Of a stretch of 64,000 bases of DNA, positions 47,211 to 58,600 are shown in pieces. The stretch comes from Scedosporium boydii (lineage: Eukaryota; Ascomycota; Sordariomycetes; Microascales; Microascaceae). The translations under genes and the position numbers were made by a program. Position 1 is the first letter of the stretch, and each line of letters opens with the position of its first letter. The notes under the pieces were generated by a model. It saw nothing but the letters and a program-made list of their open reading frames with translations. It was not told the DNA's origin and ran no database searches. The stretch is taken from NCBI GenBank assembly GCA_002221725.1, contig NJFT01000055.1, forward strand, positions 62,001 to 126,000, given 5' to 3'.

Positions 47211-49212
47211 GGTGATGGTGTGTGTATGGGTCGTTGGATATTTGGCTCTTGATAGCGAGGACCACAGCTGTGGTATAATGGAGACATAGCGCCGCGGCAT
47301 CATGCGACTAGGGAGGGAGGTGTGAGGAGCGAGGGAATAAAAGCGGCGGCTGTCCCTTTTACACTAGGCGGCGTCCGTCTCCTCTTACTCGCTTGATGCG
47401 TCCTTCTCGTGTTGGGGCACGCGAAGGATTTCATCTGTTGCACTTATGAGTCCACGCCATTCATAGCCGCAACAAACGTGTGGGATGGGGCGAAAAGTGT
47501 CACTATGGGAATTGCGAATAAACGGCTGCTGTCCTGCCTGCGAGTCTACGACTAGTCAGTCAGTTGGTGTTCGCGAGTAAGCCAGTGGGCTGGGCCGCCA
47601 GGACCCCCCCTTCGGCCTTTTGGTGCTGGAAATTGACGGTGAAGGAGCCAACGAAAGTGATGCGCACCCCTTACCGAGAGAGCAGAACAAGCAGCGGGCG
47701 TAAGATTTTGACAAGGGCTCCTCCCCACTGGGGCCATGATGGGTTAGTCCAATCTTGGGGGCCTGCTGACGCGGGCAGCCTCTTACGGGGGACGAAATCC
47801 GAGCGTGCGTATCGTTCCAGCGTCTTCATCCATTATTGGCAGGCCCGACCACATGACTGGTCGTGAGAGCGGGCAATAGTCCCAAGTGCCGGAACTACAC
47901 GTCAGTTTTGGGTTGAATTTGCGTGAGATGACGGGAGAAAGCGCGGCGGGGAGGGGCGAGGGCCGAGGGGCAATAGGCAATGAGCAGAGGGGAGAGGGAC
48001 AGAGAGAGGGGGTGGAGGCGCAAGGACTTCGAGGAGGGTTCGAAAACAGGAAAACAGGTTAGACGAGGCTTTGGGAAACCTCTAAGATCAAGATGTCTAC
48101 GGGGTATGATGCAAGTCGATATGTGGACCTAATTCCACGATAGATGAGGGCGGAAGTGGGCGACGAACCACGCCTAAGGTTAATGACTCGAGTTGCACTT
48201 GGCCGACCTTGAGACTTGCCAACAGTTGGGCTTTCTGTCATCGGTTGAACTCTGCTGCGGATACTCACAGTTGAGTCGTGCGAGTCGTGCAAATCCCATC
48301 AAATCTTACCCCACCTGTTCCACAAATAGACCATGATACAGAGTGGGCTTAATTCGAGTGATGGGTTAGCAAGATCCCAGTCGTCAGTCGTCGCCCATGG
48401 CCGCAAGGGTTTATGTACGAAAGCAGGCAGCGATGAGGCGTGGGGGCGGGGGGGAGAAGAAAGGATCATGAGAGTCGTAGGTTATCAAATATTAGATTTC
48501 GGGCGGACGGACCAGCCATTCCTTGCCCAGGCCTCTCGCCAGGCCTGGTTCAGCCTCAGGAAGAGCCGCCGAGGATCCTGTGGAATGGTTATGAGTTGGA
48601 GTCCTTGCCCCGACGTAGGTTACAAGCGCGTGAGAGAGATAGACGAACAATAGGTTTGTACAGACATTTGAAGAAAGAGGAAAAACAATCATCATGGTGA
48701 CAATAACAGGATTTGCTAACAAGTAAAACATGGAAGAAGGGGTACTTGACTGGAGTGATCCCAGTAAAGCCCAGCCAATTCCAATTCCAATTCCAATTCC
48801 ATTCCCAATCCCAAGCCAGACCCATGCTCCTCCGCATTGAGCAAAAATACCTCCCAGATATATAAGTACAGGATATTGATACAAGACAGTTGCGCCCACT
48901 CCGTTTCTATTCGCATAGGTCCGGGAGATGCCGTAGTGTAATGATACATGCGATTGAAATATGACAGAAATAATAATGAAGGGTATCTCGGAAGAGAGGT
49001 CCTGAATGAACAAGGTAGTCTAAGCGCTTTTGACACGCCAAATTGAAATCGCAAAACAAAAAGAAGAACTTGATGTGAATAATGTGCAAGTAAGAAGAAA
49101 AAAAAAAAGAAGGCCGTCAAATGAAGACGGGGCTTTCTGAGAGAAGCCGTTTGGTCGAAGCAAAACAGAGTCGGCATCGACTGTTGTTACAGGCTCACTA
49201 CCGCCGGCGGAG
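47211..49212. other. 2 kb intergenic region
   Basis: No supportable gene. It carries the promoter of the amidoligase gene, the 3' flank of the next minus-strand gene, and a CCAATT hexamer repeat at 48775-48798. Confidence 0.4.
48775..48798. repeat. (CCAATT)4 microsatellite
   Basis: Four perfect CCAATT units, followed by degenerate CCATTC/CCAATC units to about 48815. It lies in intergenic DNA. Confidence 0.8.
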
Positions 49213-49668
49213 CTAGGAAGTAGTAGCGTCGTCATCGTAGAGGATACCTAGCCGGTAGAGAAGATCGGTTTGTTCGTCTGCGTCGGGTGGAGGGTAACAC
49301 GTCACTTTGAAGGCATCTTCGCGACGTAGAGGCGGTACGGGAGCGTAATGGGGCCGAGGATAGGCGTCGGTAGGATGGTATCTCCCTCGTGCAACAATGC
49401 GTTTGTGCGCCGTCCCCCGCCTTCTCCTGGGGCTGCCGGTCTCTTCCCTGTAATGGGAATCGGGTGTGTTGGGGCTATCTCGGGGCTGGAAAAGGCAGAG
49501 ACGAGCCCCTCGTTGAGGAGAATAGTGCGCGCCGTCCTGGGGAGGGGTGCCTCTCGGTTCTGCGGGTTGGAGAACTGGCGAGAAGGGACTGCCCCTTTCG
49601 GACCGCGCAGGGTACTCGTAGGGGGAGGTTGGTAAGGAGGAAGGATTGTTATAACACGCGTCGACCAT
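49213..49668 (-). CDS. Small hypothetical protein, Pro/Arg-rich
   Basis: A frame of 151 residues on the minus strand starting at ATG 49668 (MVDACYNNPSSLPTSPYEYP); the frame stays open further upstream, but this start has a reasonable context. The sequence is polar and rich in Pro, Arg, Ser and Tyr, with no signal peptide or TM segment. It ends in a more ordered-looking acidic segment (DEQTDLLYRLGILYDDD). I do not recognise a family, although the C-terminal LYRLGILYDDD looks like a conserved short motif. No intron is apparent. The tendency of Pro/Arg-rich frames to stay open by chance in C-rich DNA keeps confidence moderate. Confidence 0.4.
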   Translation of the reverse strand: MVDACYNNPSSLPTSPYEYPARSERGSPFSPVLQPAEPRGTPPQDGAHYSPQRGARLCLFQPRDSPNTPDSHYREETGSPRRRRGTAHKRIVARGRYHPTDAYPRPHYAPVPPLRREDAFKVTCYPPPDADEQTDLLYRLGILYDDDATTS

Positions 49669-51525
49669 GATGGGTAGATGTGAATGCGATTGTGCAGTGC
49701 GACTGTGCTGGTGGCTTGTTTTCGTTGGTAGGAGTGAATGCAGTGTGAAAGGTTGATTTGGTGGGAGAACGGAGAGCATGAGCGGCAGCTCGGTGCTCAG
49801 TTCAATTCGTTGTTTTCGGCAATCGTGAGAGAGATCGAGGACGGCAAGGAACAAGATGTCCTGGAAGAGTATTTAATCCCTTTTGGATCGAGAAATCGAA
49901 CTTGGTTAAACTTAAGATCCCATCTCGCAGGAGGGTGTGGCGACCATTTGCCTTAAGTACGATGTTGGCATTGGCGCTGAGCGTCCATGTCTTCGCCCCT
50001 CATTAACACCCGTCATATACATCCGTGGCTACCTGGAGCCTATTTTAGGTGGCGATCGTGGACGCTGGCGGCACCTTTCTCTTTCCGCCGCCCCAAACCA
50101 AAACGTGCAGGCACAGTTGAACCCAACGTGCAGCTGCAGTCCATGGATGTACCCGATACTCGCAGAGACGGCCTGGTCGGGCGTGGCCTGGACTAACCAA
50201 CGGGTCGGGGGTGACCGGGGCCATGGATGGGGCTAGATTGGAGGCCAGATTGGGCCACACCAAACTGAGGCGAGATGACAAAGAACTAGGCGCTGGCTCC
50301 TTCGTAGTTTCCTTCGTAGTTTCCTTCGTCGCTTCTCTCATAGCTGGAAGGTCGATATCGGTCCTCGCTATAATGATCAATTTGATCGGGTGACTCACGG
50401 TTAGTGGCTTCAGTTTCCAGGCCCAACAACAATTCACAACGCTTTGTGGGAAAGTGCCATCATTGATGAGTGTCGAGGTGCGGTCATTAGTGACGTCGGC
50501 GGTTGACGATGGCAGTGCAACAGGCTGCGACTACCCCATACAACCATCCCGTGCCCCGTGTTGTCTCCAATTATAGCGCAATCATGGATGCTGGTGCTGA
50601 ATGTGAGTAAGGTTCACCTTCCTGGTGAGTCGTGGAGGCAACCACTGCCCCACCACCTTTGAGGGGTGGAGGACTGGATCACGTCCGCGCCTTCCCACTC
50701 AGCACTACTCAAACTTCATCATACCCCGGAATGATTGCACATGACGATTGATGATGCTTCGATCCATGTTCATGCTACGAAGTACTTAGTGTTTGTACAA
50801 GTACACTACACTCCACGTAATAACTAGTCGGAGAGATTATCGATCAAATCTCAGTTGCTCTCCCACCTTATCCGTGACAGAGCCAATGGGGATCAGATGC
50901 TCAGCCATGGATTGGTTCTCTTCGTGCACCCAAGCCCTGTCAGGGACGCCTCCTTCGGATTTGATGAGTTTTTTCGACGTTTTGAATATTTTTGAACATG
51001 CCGACCAAACCAAACCTCTCATGTTGAATTGAGTTATCGCCCTCGGGGTAAATGCCAGCGCAAGTGGTCTCGACCCGGCCTATCACGAGGGATTTAGTGT
51101 CACTTGATCTGACTCCTTGAAGTGTTGAGTCATTACTAGGGCAATTAACACCCAAGGCGTTGCATAGCGACGGATGTCCAACGCATTGTGGGAACGGGAA
51201 TGGCCACAATTACGAATCCGGGCCAGATAGCGTGAGGCATTGTGCCCCATCGAGGTAGTAGGTAGAGATGGCTTGTGAGCCAGCCGTGGTGTGGTGGAGC
51301 GATATCCGAAGGAGAGCGCCCAGCACGAATCACCGACTTCCAACGGTGATACTAAAAGCCAGCACACTCATCGCTGAGGATGCATCAATTCATCCGGTCC
51401 ACTTTGTCCACTTTTGCCTTACTTGGCTCTTAGCAACCTGAGGAGTCAATAATCACGAGGCGTGAGATCGAGGCGGAGCCGCCGCCAATCGCCCGAACGC
51501 TTGATCCCCCGATCTGGGCAATAGG
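49669..51525. other. Intergenic region
   Basis: About 1.9 kb without a recognisable gene. It contains a 12-bp tandem repeat at 50299-50329, a TACGAAGTA motif at 50776 and an 18-bp dispersed sequence at 51398-51415. Confidence 0.4.
50299..50329. repeat. 12-bp tandem repeat, 2.6 copies
   Basis: The unit CCTTCGTAGTTT is repeated at 50299 and 50311, with a partial third copy ending at 50329. Confidence 0.75.
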
Positions 51526-52500
51526 TTACAAGTAATACCCAACAGCAAGCCCTATCGCCAAAAGCCCTGCCAGAACCCAGAACATAGTCAGGAAAGCTCC
51601 TTCTACCCATCGCTTATTGCACATCTCCTCACGGGCCTTCCATCCGCCTGACAGGGCGTTTGCATGTGGGAACGGCTTATCCGGCACGGCCTTGTCCAAG
51701 AATTTGCACAAAGGATCCCAACCCTCATCAACACTCCACTCCAACAACCGGTCGGGTGGTACTAAACCTTTGATCATGGCGCAGTGTTCTGTTTGCAATT
51801 GTCAACCGAGGTCAGCCGTTGCGCCCACTTCATCTCGGATTGTGGCATATCGTGGCTAGAGTTGACTCTTACCTCTATACACCCATTTACCATTCCGTTC
51901 AATGGCCTTTGCCATGTTGCCGTCGGGGGCTCTGAAGAGGAGTGGCCAGAGAAACCTCTCATAGACATGCCACGCCCAGAAGCATTCTCGATTGAGCCAA
52001 CTTGCGATGTAGAAGCCCCAGCTCTTATTCACCCCAACCAACGTCGTCACGGCGCTGCGGTGCCAAGCATCCATATCGCGCCTCACGTTGAGGATGACCT
52101 TTGCTTCGGGGTATGCTGCTATCATTTCGGCCGCGAAGCAGCTTGCTGCTGCATCTGTGACAGCGACGCAGTGCCCTATCAATTCGTCAAAGTCCTCCCT
52201 CGTGATCGTGGGAACGTTCAAGGCTGCGAACGTATCGTCCCGCCCTTCGGCGTACCATTTCTTCCGAGCGAGGCGGACCCAGCCTGGAGCTGGCGTAGGG
52301 ATATCGTAGACGATGTCCCAGCCATGGTACGTATAGTCATAGCCTAGGTCGAGTAGTGCTTGTTGTAAGGACTCTGTGCCGGACCGAGGAGGACCGACGC
52401 AGATGACCTCCATTGGCTTGCTCCGCTTTCTCAGTGGAGGAGCCGGGAGGCTGTACAGGTGTTCGGTGAACCGCCATATCCAGTGATCAAGGGGCACCAT
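51526..52500 (-). CDS. Sulfotransferase-like P-loop protein with C-terminal TM anchor
   Basis: Two minus-strand exons, 52500-51873 and 51788-51526 (donor GTAAGA, acceptor CAG), give 296 residues. The PAPS-binding P-loop reads CVGPPRSGTESLQQALLDLG (residues 34-53). The following YTYHGWDIVYD, FDELIGHCVAVTDAAASCFA, YPEAKVILNVRRDMDAW and NKRW segments match the fungal Sulfotransfer_4-type family, often labelled only as P-loop NTPases. Met30, just before the P-loop, is an alternative start. The C-terminus is a strong hydrophobic helix (GAFLTMFWVLAGLLAIGLAVGYYL, about 273-296), predicting a tail-anchored membrane protein. Sulfotransferases move sulfate from PAPS to hydroxyl or amine groups; the acceptor for this family is unknown, and actual catalysis is not established for many fungal members. 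Confidence 0.8.
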
Positions 52501-53998
52501 TGGAGCGATTGTCGAATTCGGTTAGCGATATGGGCAGGGCAGAGGATCGAGAGGCTCTTGGGAACCCATCATCGTTGGGCCACCGCTTCCGTATATAGGA
52601 TTCGCCCCGGCTCCACCCTACTCAACATCATAGACCCGGCCATTTATCTGCTTCAAGCGTGGCCACAAGGTTCCAGAGTTGAGGCACACGGCAGGGCTGG
52701 TCGCAGTGACAAAAAAAGGCAACTCTTTACTGACTTGGATTAATCCTTGCGCCACTTGGAGCGGATCGGCACCCAGGGTGGAAATGTGGAGCTGGATAAT
52801 AGGCTCCGGGTCTCACGGTGACGTAACGGACACTGGAGAAGACAGTCCGCGTAATCTGGATGTTCCGGGGCGCCAGGAATGACAACGGCTGGGAGTATTG
52901 GAGTATCAACTCGCGCTGGTATTGTGACTTTGCAAACCGGGAAGAAACTTCTTTTCTGTTTTTAATATGTCCCCCAGATTAAGGAATAGTAAATCATTCG
53001 ATGCTAGTTCTCGTCAGCCGGGCTCGTGAGAGATGTCCGAGACCTGACAGTTTTAGCCGTTCGATTCGAGAGAACCGATTTTGGAGCTCATTTCGAAAGG
53101 CGGTACTGCTGAAGTGGTAACTCTACACGGTCATCTTGGCGTCGAGACCCTTGCGCGTAGCACACCATTCTTTTCCTCGTCCTTTCTAGACTTGCTTTTT
53201 TTCTTTTGGAGTTCTGGCAGATCGGAGACCCGGCCAACATCACTGATCTATCCTCATCATCCAGCTTCGCTTTAGGTATTTGATGATAGAGCGAGAGCCA
53301 TCTTGTCCCATATAGCCGTGAAAATCGACAGAGTTTTGCCCGCAACCGCTGAAATAAGACGATGGGTTTACTTGATCGGACGGCAACCGGATGAGGATAG
53401 TCGCCTTTTACAGGGCTTTCTTTTGATATTTCCCAAAACTCAACAAGTCGAAATCCGATTTCTTTTTCTTTCCTGTCATATTTTCCCACAAACTGCAAGA
53501 TATGATGTTCGATGCCACAGTCAGGAACCAGCACGGCACAGCACAGAAACTACTTAATAAGACAACATGACCTATTATTTTCTTATAGTACAATTGTAAT
53601 ACTGTGTAGTACAACGAAATAGGAAATAGAGCCATGAAGTTAGAGACCTCCCCATTTTGCGGGGCTGCGAAACCTTCATTGATAAGGGCTTTGCTCTCGA
53701 CTGCTCTTTTTCTTTCTTTTGCTTCTCCCTCTTTAAAGGGAGTTCCCGAGTAGAAGACTTTTCAAGGTGACTCTTGCAGTCGAACCCGAAGGCGAAGGTA
53801 AAGTTTCGAGCGTAGCGATTAGCAACGCAACCCGCCTGGCCCAGCCCACCCCAGCCCGGGGTAGCTCATAAGATAGCATCCAACCTCAAGTAACGGTAAC
53901 AGGTGCAAAGGGGAGCTTTCTGATACCTGCGACATCCCCTGCTTCCTCGTCTCCCTTCCCAAAAAAAAAAAGAAGAGAATATAGGACACTTTCCCATC
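52501..53998. other. Divergent intergenic region
   Basis: About 1.5 kb with the promoters of the sulfotransferase-like gene and the nickel transporter gene. No other gene or repeat is evident. Confidence 0.4.
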
Positions 53999-55294
53999 AT
54001 GACTACCATGGCCCCGCCACCACAGCAGTCCCTCCTCCAGGTACCCCCCAAACCACTCCCATCCACTCCATCAACAGAAACAGACCCTTTACTCCCTTCC
54101 TCAACCCCAGACGAAAAGTCCCTCCTCTCACGAATCCCTCTCCCCACCCCCGCCCTCCGCATCATCGCCCTCCTCGCCGCCATCAACATCCTTATCTGGC
54201 TCATCTCCGCCTACCCCCTCACAAAACACCCATCCCTCGTCGCCCCCGCAGCCCTCTCCTACGTCCTCGGCCTCCGCCACGCTCTCGATGCAGACCACAT
54301 CGCCGCCATCGACCTCTCGACGCGACGTCTCATCGCGGCGGGTCAGCGGCCCGTTTCGGTTGGTACGTTTTTCGCTCTAGGCCATAGCACGATCGTGGTG
54401 GTTACATGTGTGGCCGTGGCTGCTACGGGTGGGGTCTTGAGGGAGAGGTTTGGAGGTGCGGAGGAGCTGGGAGGGTTGATTGGGGGGATTGTGAGTGCTG
54501 TTGTTCTTGTTGTGTTTTGTGTTGGGAATGGGTGGGTGTTGTATGGGCTTGTGAGGAAGGCTAGGGCGTATAAGAGTGCTGGTGATGGAGGGGATGATGG
54601 AGGGGATGATAGAGTGGAGATGGGGGGGGTTGTGGGGGATATTAAGCTAGATGATGAGCAGATGATGGGGTTCCTTGCCCGGACGTTTGGCAGGCTGTTC
54701 AACCTTGTGGATAGGCCTTGGAAGATGTTTCCGCTTGGTATTCTCTTCGGTTTAGGCTTCGATACGAGCTCCGAGATTGCCATCTTGGGAATCGCGAGCA
54801 TCCACGCCGTCCAGGGCACGAGCATCTGGCTCATCCTCATCTTCCCCATTCTCTTCGCGTGTAAGTAAAAACATTACCCGAATAGCAAACCCTTCTCCTA
54901 TTCCCCGAAGCTCATTAAAAATATTAAAACCCTCTTCTTTCCCCATAAAGGCGGCATGGCACTCCTAGACACCACAGACGGCGCCCTAATGTCCACCCTC
55001 TACCTCTCCCCAACATTCGCCCGCGACCCCCTAGCGACCCTCTACTACTCCCTCATCCTCACCGCCATCACCGTCGTCGTCTCCGCCTTCGTCGCCATCA
55101 TCCAGATCCTCAACCTCGTCGAGAGTGTTGTTAAGCCCCAGGGTCCCTTCTGGGATGGCCTCGATGTGCTGTCCGATCACTTTGATGTTGTGGGAGCCAC
55201 TATTTGTGGCCTGTTTGCCGTTGTTGGCGTCGGTGCTGTGCTTGTGTATAAGCCTTGGAGGAAGAGGATGGAGGCTAGGACAGGCGAGGCATAA
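53999..55294 (+). CDS. High-affinity nickel transporter (NiCoT/NicO family)
   Basis: Two exons, 53999-54860 and 54951-55294 (donor GTAAGT, acceptor AAAG), give 401 residues. The signature motifs of NiCoT permeases are present in order: RHALDADHIAAID in TM2 (93-105), FALGHSTIVV in TM3 (125-134), LGFDTSSEIA in the second half (about 258-267), and CGMALLDTTDG, which is formed across the exon junction. The His and Asp residues of the first motif bind and select Ni2+ or Co2+. About eight TM helices can be drawn, with an acidic Gly/Asp-rich cytosolic loop in the middle (about 197-220). A proline-rich N-terminal tail precedes TM1. The protein should import nickel at the plasma membrane, mainly to supply urease. 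The gene converges on the calpain gene, 308 bases away. Confidence 0.92.
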
Positions 55295-55602
55295 GTTACG
55301 ACGTTTAATGATAATGGGGGAAGATTTAAGAGCTACGATTAAAGAGGTTATGGAGTTGAGGCTAGCTATGTAGACTATGGCAAAGTTGAGCTGAGTCGTA
55401 TGAAACAAAACCAGACCATTCCAACAACACAAAAAAACGCGCTTGACGCTAGACATCTCTATGTGCAGAAGAAAGCACGCATAGCTATCTACCAACGATT
55501 CTTCAAGAAAAAAAAAAAAACAGACCAACAGAAAACACACCGAAACACCTCGTAACTCCATCGCGCGAAATGTCCCCTTCACAAATCCTTTCATGCAGTA
55601 AA
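55295..55602. other. Convergent intergenic region
   Basis: It contains the 3' UTRs of the nickel transporter and the calpain-like gene, with an A-run at about 55509-55520. Nothing else is seen. Confidence 0.4.
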
Positions 55603-58600
55603 CTAGCCCAGAAACTTATTCATCTCCTCGGAGGGCGTGGAATCGGGCGTCTGCACGCCAACGGAAGACCCATCCGATGACACCTCCTCGCAGTCGACGT
55701 ATTCTTCTTCCTCTTTCTTCTTCTCATCTTCCTCGCGCTTCTTCATTTCCTGGAAGCGCTTCTCCAACTCTTCCTCCTTCTTGCGAAGTTCCTCTTCTCT
55801 CTTGCGGAGCGCTGCCTCCTTCTCGTCTAGCTCTTCCGACTTCTTGATTATTTCATTTTTCTTTACTTCTTCATCTTTGCTAACGTCATCTTTCTCGGAC
55901 TTCTCCTCGGCGGGCTTCTCATCGGCGGACTCCTTCTTTTCTGCAGGTTCTTCTGGTGTAGCTTTGTCGGACTTTTCTTCCTCTTCATGAGTGTCAGCCT
56001 TGGCTTCGGATATCTTCTCAGCGACTTCTTCCTTCTTGTCCTCTGCAGAAGCTTCCGTATCGTCCTTCGGCGTAGGTGGAGTACTTTCGTCCTTAACATC
56101 CGCGTCTTTCACACCGTCGGCCTTATCAGATTCCTCTGGAGTGGCCTTGGAGTCCTTCTTCCTCCTCTTCAGTTTCTTTTCCTTAGGTGCCGCATCGTCA
56201 CCCTCGGACTCATCATCGCCGTCCTCATCCTCAGTCTGCCCCGCAACCTTGGCGTCGTCCTCAGCCTCTTTCTTCTGCCCATCCTCACCAGTGACAACGA
56301 TGGGGTCGTACGAAGTGAAGGCGTTGCATTTCTCCTCCCGCTCGCCCGCGGCGTTCGCCTGAGCATTGTCGAGGTCCTTCTCTCCCTTCTGACCCATGCC
56401 GCCCTCGAGGAGCGCACCTCCCTCCATGACAACGCGGAGCTCCAAGTCGGAATCCCTAGAGTAGACCTTGAAGCCGACGATGCACACGGCGTTCCAGGGG
56501 TCGGGGAGCTTCTCGTCCTCGGACGGGTACCGATCAGCCTCCGTCGTCTCCGGTACGGCCTGCTTGCGAGGCTTGCGGACGTAGTCATCGCTGCTGTAGA
56601 TAGCTTCCCATTCCTCGACGGGAGAGTCCGAGGAGTAGTCCACTGCCTCCTCCACTGGTGGAGTGGCCTCTTTAGACGACTTCTTCTCCTTGGACTTCTT
56701 CTTTTTGCTCTTGGATTTTGTAGCTTTCTTCTCGGGCTCGGTGATGGTAACTTTCTTGGGTTCCTCCGGCTTGGTCTCCGTAGCGGTCTCCGTCTTCTCT
56801 GCTACGTCCGCTTTGGCCTCACCAAGCTTCGGTTCGGAGGAGGCTGTCCCAAGGGTTTCCTCGCTCTTTTTTGCTTCTTCGGAGGGCGCTTCTTCGGAGG
56901 GAGTAGGCTTATTCCCAGAATCCTTATCATCGGAAGTCTTTCCATCTCCCTCTTCAGCGGGCTTGTCCTCAGACTTCTTCTCAGAAGAGCTCTCTTTCGA
57001 GCCAGCGTCCGAAGTCTTAGCCTCGTTCTGAGGCTCCTTCGCGGCCTCCTGTTCAGAAGAAGAACTCTCCTCGCTGCTCTCACTCTCGGTCTGGCCCTTC
57101 GTCTCCTCAATGGCCTTTTTCTTAGCAGCCTCCCGCTCGGCAATCAGCCTAGCCTTCTTAGCTTCATTCTTCTCAATTTGCTTTCGCTTGATCTCCCGAT
57201 CGGTGCGGCGCTTCTCCCAGTCCCTCCTCCTATGCGCCTTGCGGCAGGTGCTGGCCTTGGTCTGGTTTGCCTTCTTGCGCATTTCCTTGACTTTCTCGAG
57301 GTGGTGGTGGGCCTTGGAGTGGGCGAGGTCGTAGGCGTAGCCGACCTGCGCGAGTTTGTCGTTCTCGGCGCGCTTCTTGCACTCGCGTTTCACAACCTCC
57401 TCCACGGAGGGCCGGTGGGAGGAGCGCTCGGCCGTCACAAGAATAAAGACGGTGTAGTCGCCCGCAGCCATGTTGGGGACTTCGATGGAGACGGACCGCG
57501 TCATGAGGTAGTTGCCGTGGGAGCGGACAATGTAGTCTTCAGCACCGGGCCGGTCCTTCTCATGTACGCGGAATTGAAGACGGAAATTATACTGGCCCTC
57601 GAGACCCTTGAAGTAGCGGCGGTCAAGTTGGGAGAGGACGAGGACGAGGGGGGAGTCCTTGGTGAGCCTGATGTGGAATTTTTCGTGGTAGCTCGCCTTC
57701 CAGGGTACGTCGACGCCTATCCAGCGCTGGCAGCAACCCCAGTCGTCCTCGCGGAAGAGGCGAGTGCGGTCAAAGTGCTGGTACTTGCTGAGGAGGTCCT
57801 CGTAGGAAATCCAGAATACGGAGTCGTTTCCAAAGGAGTGACCTAGTTCTTGCTGGACGTCGGTGGTCCACTCCTTGGAACCATCGGACCAAGGCCCCTC
57901 CCAGACACCTTTTCGGGTCTTGCCCCATGGATTCCTCAGTTTCAACAGACGCTGGCCGGACTTGAGCGTTCTCGCATCCATAACTACGTACGCATGGCGC
58001 TCAGTAATTCCATCTCGACTGCCATAGCCGCCGTCGAGAAGACCGGTAGAGCAACCAAACATGAACTCCTTGTTCACCTTTGACAGCTCATTTTTCCAGA
58101 AAGCGTCAATGTCCAGGATATCTGAAGTCAGGAGTTCCGTCGTCACACCTCCAGTCATGTCTTCCAGACCCTCGCCGATCCAGCCACCGATGAGAGACGC
58201 ATAATCGCCGTGGGCCTTGGCGTAGGCCTTCTCGAGCAGCGGCAACCACGTTTCATTCTGGTCCTTATTCTTGCCGAAGAACAAGGCCTTAGATCCGGTT
58301 TGATACGTCTTTCGATAGTGGAGTTCGACATCCTCACGGTCAATTTGCGAGAGCAGCTGACGCTGCATGCTGGGGCAGTCCCAGTTTGGAGACTTGAGGT
58401 ATAGTTTGTCATCGATAATGGAGTAGACCCATTCGCCATCTAAGTTGACTCAGTTAGCAAAAAAAAAAAAAAAAAAAAAAGGTCCTGTTCCACTTTCAAA
58501 CTTTGTTCAGAGGATATCCGAGAACCCGGAGTAAACCGTTTAACACGATGTCGAACTGGGGTATCCCAATACCCCAAATAAGGTTTTACTCACCTCTATA

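Noticed and set aside
55987..57846. 619-residue open frame on the plus strand
   Set aside because: It is antisense to the Lys/Glu-rich calpain exon; long antisense frames of Leu, Phe and Ser arise from such composition. No domain is visible.
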